A DNA stretch of 5,338 nucleotides from Gammaproteobacteria bacterium (GTDB lineage: Bacteria; Pseudomonadota; Gammaproteobacteria; UBA9214). The stretch is taken from positions 1 to 5,338 of the forward strand of contig JAHKKL010000140.1 of assembly GCA_020027635.1 (NCBI GenBank). Reading direction: 5' to 3'. Shown piece after piece: positions 1 through 5,338 of this stretch. The notes under the pieces are model-generated. The model saw only the letters and a program-made list of their open reading frames with translations, made no database searches and was not told the DNA's origin. The position numbers and the translations under genes were made by a program. Numbering within the stretch: the stretch's first letter is position 1; each line of letters starts with the position of its first letter.

Positions 1-30
1 TATTCCAACGTTGACGACACGGAGGTTGTC

Positions 31-708
31 ATGGGAACCATCAGGGACTGGCCGGTGAGTGAACGGCCGCGTGAAAAACTGCTCGACCGCGGCCCGCAGG
101 CGCTGTCGGATGCGGAATTGCTGGCCATCTTCCTGCGCACCGGGGTGAGCGGGAAAACCGCCGTGGACCTGGCACGCGAGCTGCTGCAGTCCTATGGCGG
201 CCTGCGCGCGCTGCTGGAGGCGGACCGCCGGCACTTTTGCGCCACACATGGACTGGGCGTCGCCAAATACGCCCAGCTGCAGGCCGTACTCGAAATGGCG
301 CGGCGGCACCTGGCCGAGCAGCTGCTGCGCGAGGACCCGCTGGAGAATCCCGATGTCACCCGCCGCTACCTCGCCAGCCGGCTGCGTCACCTGCCGCATG
401 AAATATTCGCCTGCCTGTTTCTCGATAACCGCCACCGGGTGATCTGCTACGAGGAGCTGTTCCGCGGCACCATCGACGGCGCCAGCGTACACCCGCGGGA
501 AGTCGTCAAGCGCGCCCTCTATCACAACGCGGCGGCCGTCATCCTCGCCCACAACCATCCCTCCGGCGTGGCCGAACCCAGCCGCGCGGATGTGCAGCTC
601 ACCCGCCGCCTGGTCGATGCCCTGGCACTGGTGGATATCCGCGTGCTGGATCACTTCATCATCGGGGACGGCGACGGCGTGTCGCTGGCCGAGCGTGGCT
701 GCCTCTAA
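31..708 (+). CDS. radC: RadC family protein, JAMM/MPN+ domain (UPF0758)
   Basis: The 225-residue product is a full-length RadC. Seen: the conserved N-terminus IRDWP..ERPREKLL with SDAELLAIFLRTG (residues 4-38), a helix-hairpin-helix-like part around residues 55-90 (THGLGVAKYAQLQA), and a C-terminal JAMM domain (about 105-225). The metal motif HxHx7SxxD is intact as H174, H176, S184 and D187. Known of the family: the fold is that of JAMM metalloproteases. The old DNA-repair role of E. coli RadC has been questioned, and the real activity and substrate are unsettled, so the name is safer than any function. The ATG at 31 is chosen because GGAGG lies at 21-25, five bases upstream, and the protein then begins exactly as the family does. 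Only 30 bases upstream are visible, so the promoter is unknown. The stop overlaps the stop of the convergent SLT gene. Confidence 0.97.
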   Translation: MGTIRDWPVSERPREKLLDRGPQALSDAELLAIFLRTGVSGKTAVDLARELLQSYGGLRALLEADRRHFCATHGLGVAKYAQLQAVLEMARRHLAEQLLREDPLENPDVTRRYLASRLRHLPHEIFACLFLDNRHRVICYEELFRGTIDGASVHPREVVKRALYHNAAAVILAHNHPSGVAEPSRADVQLTRRLVDALALVDIRVLDHFIIGDGDGVSLAERGCL

Positions 709-2627
709 CCCGGCGTGGTGACGACCGCGCACTGCTTCAGGTCGACCGTCCCGCCGGCGGCGATTCCCTGATACAGCTTCCAGAGGCGTTCGTCCACGGC
801 TCGGGCGCGGGCGGATCCCTTTCTGTCCAGAAAGCGCCGGACGGCCTTGGGTCCGGCGTTGTAGACACAATAGGTGGCCCGCGGGATATGGTCGGGTTCC
901 CCCGTCTTTTCCGCCAGCGGAATGGCATTGACCTTCAGGTAGCGCAACAAAATTTCGGCACCGGCCTGAACGTTGTAGGGGACATCCCATTTCAGCCGCT
1001 CCATCTTGTAGAACCCCCGCCACACGAACTGATTGATCTGCATCATGCCGATGCTGCCGGCGGATGATTTCAGGAAGGTCACCTTGCCACCCTCGCGCAC
1101 GAATTGACGCCAGCAGCTCTCGATCAGCGCCGTGGCCGGGAGCAGATGGCGGTAGATGGCGGCATAGGCCGGTTTCAGCTCCCCCGCCTGCAGTTGCCGG
1201 TCCGCGGTAAGACGCAGCAGGCTGTCCACTACGTCACGATAGTCGGTTAATTGCTCGCTGCTGGGGATCCAGTGATCGAGGCGCTTGCCGAGTTCCGCTC
1301 CCGGATCGACGGCAGCCTCCTTTGCATGTGCCGGACTGAACAGGCGGGCGAGCAGGCGATCGCCCAACGACGACGCCGGTGGCGGGGGGACCGACGGCGG
1401 AGGTGGCGGTGCGTCGGGGCCGAAGTCGAACAACCGCCGCAGTTCCGGGTCCACCTCCAGGTCGTACTTCAACGGATCCGCGGTAAGACCCGGCTGCAGG
1501 GTGCGAGCCAGGCGGCGCAATCCGTCCGCCGTGATCACCATGCCCACGCCGGGAGCCTCCCGGTCGATGGCGAGCAGCACATCGCCGGCATTGATGAACA
1601 GGGCGTATTCCAGCAGGCGCCCCTTGATCAGTCCCCGCTGCCCGGCCGTGGTGATCAGCGCGCGCAGGTCCTCCCAATCCGCGATGAACAGGTCCCGCAG
1701 CGGATCGCCGGATACGGCCTCGGCCTCGCCGGAAAGGATGTCCACCAGCCGGTAGCGGCTCGCCAGCAAGATATCGAACAGGCGCTCGCGCAGCTCGGGG
1801 TCCGTGAGTTCCACCCCGGCGCGCTTGACGACGAACACCAGAAAGGCATCCAGGGGTTCGAAGGACTGTTCGAGCGACCTGATGGCGGCTTCATCCAGCG
1901 GTGCGACCGCCGGGACGGCACGCGGTTCACGCCAGGCATCGGGAATCGTCAGGATCAGCGGGACCGTCACCGTATCCGGCTCCAGACCGGCGTCCCCCAG
2001 ATGCAGGCTGCTCAGGGCTTCCCCGATGGCTGGCAGGATCGCCGGGGGTACGCAGTCGCGCAGCAGGGCCATGGCCTCCTCCCGCGGCGGGGTCAGGTCA
2101 TAACTGAATGCCTCGATGCGTGTGTTGATGAAACGCTTGCTCAGATTCACGATGAAGCCGAGCAGCGGCGCATTTCTGCCAGCGTCATCGCGTAGCGTGC
2201 TGCGGCTGATCCGCAGGCGCAGGCGTGCATCCTCGCCCACGACGGGAACCAGTTCCAGGTCGGTCGTGCCGCTCCAGGCAGAGGGTCCGATGCACCGCCC
2301 GGCGATTTCCACCGCCCACCGCCCGGCCACGTGCGTGACGAAGTGCAGTCCGTCCGCACGCTGTTCGAGTGCCGGACTGCCGGCCTGGAAATAGCGGCAG
2401 GGACCCTTGCGATAAAGCTCACGGGGTGCTTCCTGCGTTTGCGCGGACAATTCCATCAACGGCTCGCGTAGCAGCGCCAGCGGCACCCTGAGCGGTATGC
2501 GGATTTCGGCCGCCGTGACTGATGCGGACGGCAGCATGCCGAGGCAAAACAGGCCAATGAACAGGACAGGCACCGCGAGGCGGCGGCCGCAGGCGCGCGT
2601 GTTCTGATAAATACAGTAGCGAAGCAC
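705..2627 (-). CDS. secreted lytic transglycosylase (SLT-domain) protein with a large N-terminal domain of unknown function
   Basis: The product has 640 residues. Seen: a signal peptide (arginines near residue 15, hydrophobic core about 17-33, probable cleavage after VTAA at 40); a region rich in predicted beta strands at 41-235 with cysteines 77 and 112; a mostly helical part at 240-400; a proline-rich linker at 406-418; and a C-terminal SLT domain from about 485. In that domain the likely catalytic glutamate is E503 (ALIES), followed by the GMMQIN motif at 527-532 and YCVYNAGP at 586-593. These are the three hallmarks of family 1 lytic transglycosylases, which cleave peptidoglycan glycan strands to form 1,6-anhydro ends. 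The protein is therefore probably periplasmic and acts on the cell wall. The start is GTG at 2627 and no Shine-Dalgarno sequence is obvious. The next in-frame GTG (codon 19) would lose the positive n-region of the signal, so 2627 is preferred. No lipobox is seen. The function of residues 41-400 is unknown; the beta-rich part may be a lipid-binding TULIP-like fold (guess). Confidence 0.9.
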   Translation of the reverse strand: MLRYCIYQNTRACGRRLAVPVLFIGLFCLGMLPSASVTAAEIRIPLRVPLALLREPLMELSAQTQEAPRELYRKGPCRYFQAGSPALEQRADGLHFVTHVAGRWAVEIAGRCIGPSAWSGTTDLELVPVVGEDARLRLRISRSTLRDDAGRNAPLLGFIVNLSKRFINTRIEAFSYDLTPPREEAMALLRDCVPPAILPAIGEALSSLHLGDAGLEPDTVTVPLILTIPDAWREPRAVPAVAPLDEAAIRSLEQSFEPLDAFLVFVVKRAGVELTDPELRERLFDILLASRYRLVDILSGEAEAVSGDPLRDLFIADWEDLRALITTAGQRGLIKGRLLEYALFINAGDVLLAIDREAPGVGMVITADGLRRLARTLQPGLTADPLKYDLEVDPELRRLFDFGPDAPPPPPSVPPPPASSLGDRLLARLFSPAHAKEAAVDPGAELGKRLDHWIPSSEQLTDYRDVVDSLLRLTADRQLQAGELKPAYAAIYRHLLPATALIESCWRQFVREGGKVTFLKSSAGSIGMMQINQFVWRGFYKMERLKWDVPYNVQAGAEILLRYLKVNAIPLAEKTGEPDHIPRATYCVYNAGPKAVRRFLDRKGSARARAVDERLWKLYQGIAAGGTVDLKQCAVVTTPG

Positions 2628-2890
2628 AGAATGCCGGCAAGAATGAGGAATCGGGAATCGACGCCGTTGCCGCTCCAGAGGCTACCTGTTCCAGAGTGGC
2701 GAGTCAAAGTAACGACAGGGGCAGCAGATTTGTGGTTCCCTTCCAGTTACCCTTCGCCCGGCGATGCCGAGTATCCCGCCAGGGACGCTGGTGAGGGGCA
2801 TGGCGTTCCTTCCTGCTGTCATTGCGGCGATCCCTGTCCTGCGACGGCCACTGCGATTCCAGTCCTTGGGATATTCATGGGCAACCCATC
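2628..2890. other. gene-free stretch with no recognised content
   Basis: About 260 bases lie between the SLT gene start and the AT-rich promoter region of rpmB. Only short open frames exist on either strand, none with a ribosome binding site or family-like protein. Base composition is like the surrounding genes rather than like an AT-rich promoter region. I see no tRNA, terminator, insertion-sequence end or strong repeat. It must hold or adjoin the promoter of the SLT gene, but I cannot place one convincingly. It could be decayed coding or repetitive sequence, or an unrecognised small RNA. Confidence 0.4.
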
Positions 2891-2907
2891 CAGACAAATT
2901 ACTGCTT

Positions 2908-2913
2908 TATAAT
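2908..2913 (+). promoter_or_regulatory. possible distal rpmB promoter, -10 element only
   Basis: TATAAT at 2908-2913 is a perfect sigma-70 -10 hexamer inside an AT-rich island (about 2893-2930) that stands out from the GC-rich surroundings. No good -35 lies at 16-18 bases (for example CCCATC at 2885-2890). It may be an upstream promoter, an UP-element-like AT tract for the promoter at 2970-2998, or part of the SLT gene's control region on the other strand. Confidence 0.3.
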
Positions 2914-2969
2914 CAGAGTTATATATTTAATGCCTGACGGGGCAGCAAAGCCAGGTCCTGAGCGGCGAC

Positions 2970-2998
2970 TTGCAGGCGACACGTCAAACTGCTATAAA
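2970..2998 (+). promoter_or_regulatory. sigma-70 type promoter of rpmB-rpmG
   Basis: The -35 TTGCAG (2970-2975) and -10 TATAAA (2993-2998) are separated by exactly 17 bases. The transcript would begin near 3005, about 45 bases before the rpmB start. The bases just after the -10 (GCGCGC, 2999-3004) make a GC-rich discriminator. In stable-RNA and ribosomal protein promoters this is linked to stringent (ppGpp/DksA) control, so growth-rate regulation is inferred here. Confidence 0.65.
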
Positions 2999-3048
2999 GC
3001 GCGCTCCCTCAAGAGGGGATTTCCGTTTAACCATCAGGAATTTCAGCA

Positions 3049-3285
3049 ATGTCCAGAGTATGTCAGGTCACGGGAAAGCGGCCGTTGAGCGGCAATAACG
3101 TCTCCCATGCCAATAACAAGACGCGGCGGCGTTTCCTGCCCAATCTGCATGAACACCGTTTCTGGGTGGCAGGCGAGAAGCGCTGGGTGAAGCTGCGTGT
3201 TTCCAGCAATGGCATGCGCATTATCGACAAGCTGGGCATCGACGCCGTGCTGGCGGATATCCGCGCCCGCGGCGAAAAGATCTAA
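3049..3285 (+). CDS. rpmB: 50S ribosomal protein L28
   Basis: The 78-residue product has the same length as E. coli L28 and matches it closely from the first residues: MSRVCQVTGKRP at 1-12, RRRFLPNLHEHRFW at 26-39, LRVSSNGMRIIDK at 49-61 and a final ARGEKI. L28 is a structural protein of the large ribosomal subunit. Only one cysteine (C5) is present, so this is the zinc-independent (C-minus) form without paired CxxC motifs. The ATG at 3049 is supported by AGGAA at 3036-3040, eight bases upstream. rpmG follows after 12 bases, and the two form an operon as in other gammaproteobacteria. Confidence 0.98.
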   Translation: MSRVCQVTGKRPLSGNNVSHANNKTRRRFLPNLHEHRFWVAGEKRWVKLRVSSNGMRIIDKLGIDAVLADIRARGEKI

Positions 3286-3290
3286 AGGAG
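3284..3290 (+). promoter_or_regulatory. rpmG ribosome binding site overlapping the rpmB stop
   Basis: The sequence AAAGGAG lies seven bases before the rpmG ATG. Its first two bases are the last two of the rpmB TAA stop (3283-3285). The overlap suggests translational coupling that keeps L28 and L33 synthesis in step (inference). Confidence 0.8.
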
Positions 3291-3297
3291 TATCGCC

Positions 3298-3453
3298 ATG
3301 CGTGACAAGATCAAGCTCGTCTCCAGCGCCGGTACCGGGCACTTCTACACCACGACCAAGAACAAGCGGAACATGCCGGAAAAGATGGAAATCAAGAAAT
3401 TCGACCCGGTGGTCCGCAAGCATGTGATCTACAAGGAAAGCAAGATCAAGTAA
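3298..3453 (+). CDS. rpmG: 50S ribosomal protein L33
   Basis: The 51-residue product begins MRDKIKLVSSAGTGHFYTTT and ends VIYKESKIK, which is the L33 family almost throughout. It is about four residues shorter at the N-terminus than E. coli L33, which starts MAKGIREKIK. The ATG at 3298 is fixed by AAAGGAG seven bases upstream. It has no cysteines, so it is the zinc-independent (C-minus) form, matching the L28 gene before it. L33 is a small protein of the large subunit near the E site. The gene ends 21 bases before a strong hairpin terminator. mutM, which follows rpmG in E. coli, is absent here. Confidence 0.98.
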   Translation: MRDKIKLVSSAGTGHFYTTTKNKRNMPEKMEIKKFDPVVRKHVIYKESKIK

Positions 3454-3474
3454 CCGGACCCCGCCTCGTCAGAC

Positions 3475-3507
3475 AATAAAAAACCCGGCAACGCCGGGTT
3501 TTTTATT
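3475..3507. terminator. bidirectional rho-independent terminator
   Basis: A perfect 15-base inverted repeat (3475-3489 and 3493-3507) surrounds the three-base loop AAC. The GC core is CCCGGC/GCCGGG. It is flanked by six A bases on the left and six T bases on the right, so it ends in a U-run when read from either strand. It lies between the convergent rpmG (stop at 3453) and desaturase (stop at 3520) genes and probably terminates both. Confidence 0.93.
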
Positions 3508-3519
3508 GCTCGCACCGCG

Positions 3520-4722
3520 TCAGGTCGCCTGCAGGCTGTAGCCTCGCAGCCGCCGGGCGAACTCCTGCAGTGAAGAGATACCCGTGGCCTCGGCCTGCAG
3601 ACACCAGTCCTGCAACGCCTTAATCAAGATTTCCTGACTGGTCGCCTTGCGCGCCCAGACCGACTGCAGCTGCTGGCGGTAGTGGTAGACGACCCGCAGG
3701 TTGCTGAACTGCGCGAGGAGGCCATCGAGGCGCTGGCGGGCGGCCTCGTCGATCAGCGCGGTCTCGCGGGTCAGCAGGGCGCGGGCGCGCCTGAGCGCCC
3801 CCTTGCAGGAACCTTCGGCGCGCTTGCGCTCCTGTTTCAACACGGGCCGAATGACCTCGCGGGCATAATTGGCCATGACATGCATGCGGTTGGCCACCAC
3901 GGCCCGCACGGTATCCCGGTCGATGCTGAGCTTGCCGGCGATGATCACTGGCCGCGGTGCGACCTTCTTCACCCTTGCCAGACCGAGCAACGCCAGCAGA
4001 CGGATCCAGACCCATCCCAGGTCGAACTCCCACCACTTGCTGGAGAAGCGCGCCGAAGCCGGGAAGGCGTGGTGATTGGCATGCAGTTCCTCGCCGCCGA
4101 TGAGGATGGCAAGCGGGGTGATGTTGCGCGAGGCATCCGGGGTCTCGAAGTTGCGGTAACCCCACCAGTGGCCCACGCCGTTGATCACACCGGCGGCCCA
4201 GAACGGAATCCACACCATCTGCACCGCATAGAGCACCAGGCCGACGCTGCCGAACAGCGCGATATCCAGCAACAGCGTCAGGGTGATGCCCAGCCAGGGG
4301 AAGCGGGCGTAGAGACGCCGCTCCAGCCAGTCGTTTGGCGTGAGGTGCCCGTAGTGTTCCAGGGTCCCCGCGTTGGCGGTTTCCCGCCGGTACAGCTCCG
4401 AGCCCTGCCACAGCACCTTGCGAATGCCGAGCACCTGGGGACTGTGGGGATCCTCGGGTGTTTCGCATTTCGCGTGGTGTTTGCGATGCACGGCGACCCA
4501 CTCGCGCGTCACCATACCGGTTGTCATCCACAGCCAGAAGCGGAAGAAGTGGCTGACCGCGGGATGCAGGTCGAGCGCGCGGTGCGCCTGGTGGCGGTGC
4601 AGGTAGATGGTGACGCCGGCGATCGTCACGTGAGTCAGCACCAGTCCCGTGAGGACCACGCCGCCCCATGACAATTGCGTCAGACCACCGTTACTTAAGA
4701 ATTCGAGAAAGGTATCAATCAT
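3520..4722 (-). CDS. membrane fatty acid desaturase (delta-9 acyl-CoA/acyl-lipid type) with C-terminal extension
   Basis: The 400-residue product has all three histidine boxes of the di-iron membrane desaturases: H42-R-H44..H47, HRKHH at 79-83 and HANHH at 214-218. It also has the NGVGHWWGYR motif (N181, H185) of stearoyl-CoA desaturase relatives. Hydrophobic stretches at about 18-40, 57-72, 142-165 and 166-180 fit the family's membrane topology. The expected reaction is O2-dependent introduction of a double bond, probably delta-9, into saturated acyl chains, which adjusts membrane fluidity. Substrate form and position are inferred. Related proteins such as Pseudomonas DesA share this size. 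Residues 250-400 are a soluble, charged helical tail that resembles the end of ISL3-type transposases, for example NLRVVYHYRQQLQSVW at 341-356. The start is ATG at 4722, with GAGG nine bases upstream. An in-frame TTG at 4737 overlaps that site and is unlikely to be used. Confidence 0.95.
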   Translation of the reverse strand: MIDTFLEFLSNGGLTQLSWGGVVLTGLVLTHVTIAGVTIYLHRHQAHRALDLHPAVSHFFRFWLWMTTGMVTREWVAVHRKHHAKCETPEDPHSPQVLGIRKVLWQGSELYRRETANAGTLEHYGHLTPNDWLERRLYARFPWLGITLTLLLDIALFGSVGLVLYAVQMVWIPFWAAGVINGVGHWWGYRNFETPDASRNITPLAILIGGEELHANHHAFPASARFSSKWWEFDLGWVWIRLLALLGLARVKKVAPRPVIIAGKLSIDRDTVRAVVANRMHVMANYAREVIRPVLKQERKRAEGSCKGALRRARALLTRETALIDEAARQRLDGLLAQFSNLRVVYHYRQQLQSVWARKATSQEILIKALQDWCLQAEATGISSLQEFARRLRGYSLQAT

Positions 4723-4731
4723 GCCATTTGG

Positions 4732-4735
4732 CCTC
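4732..4735 (-). promoter_or_regulatory. ribosome binding site fixing the desaturase start
   Basis: GAGG on the minus strand lies nine bases before the ATG at 4722. It directly abuts the alternative upstream TTG (4737-4735, sharing one base), so it cannot serve that codon. This supports a 400-residue protein rather than 405. Confidence 0.7.
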
Positions 4736-4770
4736 AAAAAGTTTATCCAGACAGTGCCCGTTCACCACTA

Positions 4771-4783
4771 CGCGGTTACCGCG
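4771..4783. repeat. 13-base palindrome in the desaturase upstream region
   Basis: CGCGGT-T-ACCGCG is a perfect 6-base inverted repeat around a single base, about 50 bases before the desaturase start. It may be a transcription factor site. The loop is too short for a stable RNA hairpin using the whole arms. No regulator is identified. Confidence 0.4.
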
Positions 4784-4808
4784 ACGGCACAGGAAAATCC
4801 TCAATCAC

Positions 4809-4830
4809 GGCATGAAAATCGTAAAATGCC
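4809..4830. repeat. spaced dyad GGCAT-N12-ATGCC
   Basis: Five-base arms (4809-4813 and 4826-4830) are separated by a 12-base AT-rich spacer. The 22-base span and about 17-base centre-to-centre spacing of the arms would suit a dimeric helix-turn-helix regulator. It sits about 90 bases upstream of the desaturase start. Five-base arms can arise by chance. Confidence 0.3.
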
Positions 4831-4831
4831 A

Positions 4832-4860
4832 CTCGCAGGTACGCGCCGGCACCTCGCAGG
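4832..4860. repeat. direct repeat CTCGCAGG x2, 21-base period
   Basis: CTCGCAGG occurs at 4832-4839 and 4853-4860. The period of 21 bases is two helical turns, so both copies would face the same side of the DNA. Tandem regulator binding is possible but no binding protein is known. Confidence 0.35.
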
Positions 4861-4906
4861 AAATGCAAATTCTCGAGGTTTCATTAACGAAAAGACGCCA
4901 GTGAGT

Positions 4907-4931
4907 TTCGCGCGCTTTGCGCCCTTGCGAA
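4907..4931. repeat. imperfect hairpin in the desaturase upstream region
   Basis: Outer arms TTCGC (4907-4911) and GCGAA (4927-4931) enclose an inner GCGC-TTT-GCGC hairpin (4912-4922) and a four-base bulge. No U-run follows on either strand, so it is not a standard terminator. It could be a leader structure if transcription starts near 4959. Confidence 0.3.
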
Positions 4932-4965
4932 GCTGGTATTTATTGTGAAAAACCACTCGGCAGGC

Positions 4966-4974
4966 ATTGTATCA
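4966..4974 (-). promoter_or_regulatory. possible extended -10 promoter reading toward the desaturase
   Basis: On the minus strand the sequence TGATACAAT has the TGn extension directly before a five-of-six -10 hexamer. The matching -35 position (4989-4994) is poor, as is allowed for extended -10 promoters. Transcription would start near 4959 and give a leader of about 240 bases containing all the dyads listed here. It begins just after the HyuA stop. Confidence 0.35.
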
Positions 4975-4986
4975 CGAGACAGGCTC

Positions 4987-5338
4987 CTACCGTTCGAGCC
5001 GCAGATTACCGGTGTCATCCACACGGCAGTGCCAGCCGGCAGGCAGGTAGGTGGTCGCAACGGACTCGGTGATCAGGGCCGGGCCGCGGATGCGCTGTCC
5101 GGCCTGCAGCCCCTCGCGCCGCCACACCGGCACCTCATCCGCATAGCCGGCAAGGCGCACGTAGCGCGGCCTGTCCGGACCCTTGGCCCGGTCCGTCAGC
5201 TTCGGGAGGGTAATGGCCGGCGGCCGACCGTGCAGGCTAGCGCGGATGTTGACCAGTTCGACCGGCGAGCCCAGCCGGTGCCCGTAGCGCCGCTCATGCG
5301 CATCGTGAAAGACCGGTTCAGTCCGTTCCCGGCCCTGC
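4987..5338 (-). CDS. hyuA: hydantoinase/oxoprolinase subunit A, C-terminal part (partial)
   Basis: The last 116 codons and the TAG stop (4989-4987) are present; the 5' part lies beyond the right edge. Visible motifs typical of the HyuA C-terminus are FHDAHERRYG (residues 10-19 of the fragment), SPVELVNIR (24-32), GPALITE (85-91) and DDTGNLRLE (107-115). Known members act with a HyuB subunit in ATP-dependent hydrolysis of N-methylhydantoin, 5-oxoproline or related cyclic amides, or belong to acetone carboxylase. The fragment cannot tell these apart. The frame is uninterrupted. HyuB does not follow this gene, since the next gene is the desaturase, so any partner must lie upstream outside the window. 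No clear hairpin terminator follows the stop. Confidence 0.9.
   Translation of the reverse strand, partial: QGRERTEPVFHDAHERRYGHRLGSPVELVNIRASLHGRPPAITLPKLTDRAKGPDRPRYVRLAGYADEVPVWRREGLQAGQRIRGPALITESVATTYLPAGWHCRVDDTGNLRLER

Noticed and set aside
1201..1489. 13-base repeat TCCGCGGTAAGAC at 1201-1213 and 1477-1489
   Set aside because: Both copies encode the short peptide LTAD in the SLT protein. Two copies of this length in coding DNA are probably chance.
1251..2195. Long 314-codon open frame antisense to the SLT gene
   Set aside because: It is the shadow of a real GC-rich gene. Its protein is rich in Q, R and G with no family resemblance, and the opposite strand has a signal peptide and SLT motifs.
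2628..2890. Possible degenerate interspersed repeat or insertion-sequence remnant
   Set aside because: Some phrases vaguely recall common intergenic repeats, but no inverted ends, target duplication or second copy is visible in the window.
2822..3088. 88-codon open frame running into rpmB
   Set aside because: It crosses the rpmB promoter, leader and ribosome binding site and overlaps rpmB in another frame. No start signal or similarity is seen.
3620..4669. 349-codon frame on the same strand as the desaturase, shifted
   Set aside because: The product is rich in R, G and P as expected for an out-of-frame GC-rich reading, with no motifs.
3682..4671. Long 329-codon open frame antisense to the desaturase
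   Set aside because: It is a mirror frame of a clear desaturase with intact histidine boxes, with no recognisable protein features.
4940..4986. Possible terminator after hyuA (CTCG...CGAG followed by TTTTT on the minus strand)
   Set aside because: The arms are only four bases with a 15-base loop and the U-run is offset, so it would not be stable enough to call.

Overview
The window is GC-rich bacterial DNA, most likely chromosomal and from a gammaproteobacterium. The RadC, L28 and L33 proteins are close to the Escherichia/Pseudomonas forms. radC near rpmB-rpmG is the usual gammaproteobacterial neighbourhood (coaBC-radC-rpmB-rpmG in enteric bacteria). The sequence alone does not fix genus or species.

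Layout, left to right. (1) radC on the plus strand (31-708), a complete JAMM-domain protein. (2) A 640-residue secreted protein on the minus strand (2627-705) with a C-terminal lytic transglycosylase (SLT) domain, a proline-rich linker and a large N-terminal part of unknown function. It is tail-to-tail with radC and the two stop codons overlap. (3) A gene-free stretch (2628-3048). Its left two thirds is unexplained. Its right third is AT-rich and holds a good sigma-70-type promoter for the ribosomal genes. (4) rpmB and rpmG (3049-3453), a two-gene ribosomal operon ending at a near-ideal bidirectional hairpin terminator (3475-3507). (5) A membrane fatty acid desaturase on the minus strand (4722-3520). 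It has all three histidine boxes and a C-terminal extension of about 150 residues that looks like the tail of ISL3-family transposases. (6) A 264-base gap (4723-4986) with several small dyads and one direct repeat, a plausible control region for the desaturase. (7) The C-terminal 116 codons of a hydantoinase/oxoprolinase subunit A (HyuA) gene on the minus strand, cut by the window edge.

The genes do not form one pathway. They are DNA-repair-associated, envelope (peptidoglycan), translation, membrane-lipid and hydantoin/oxoproline functions placed side by side. I see no mobile element, CRISPR array, RNA gene or defence cassette, and no convincing undescribed multi-gene system. The points most worth following are the domain architecture of the SLT protein, its placement between radC and rpmB, the transposase-like tail of the desaturase, and the dyad-rich region upstream of the desaturase.
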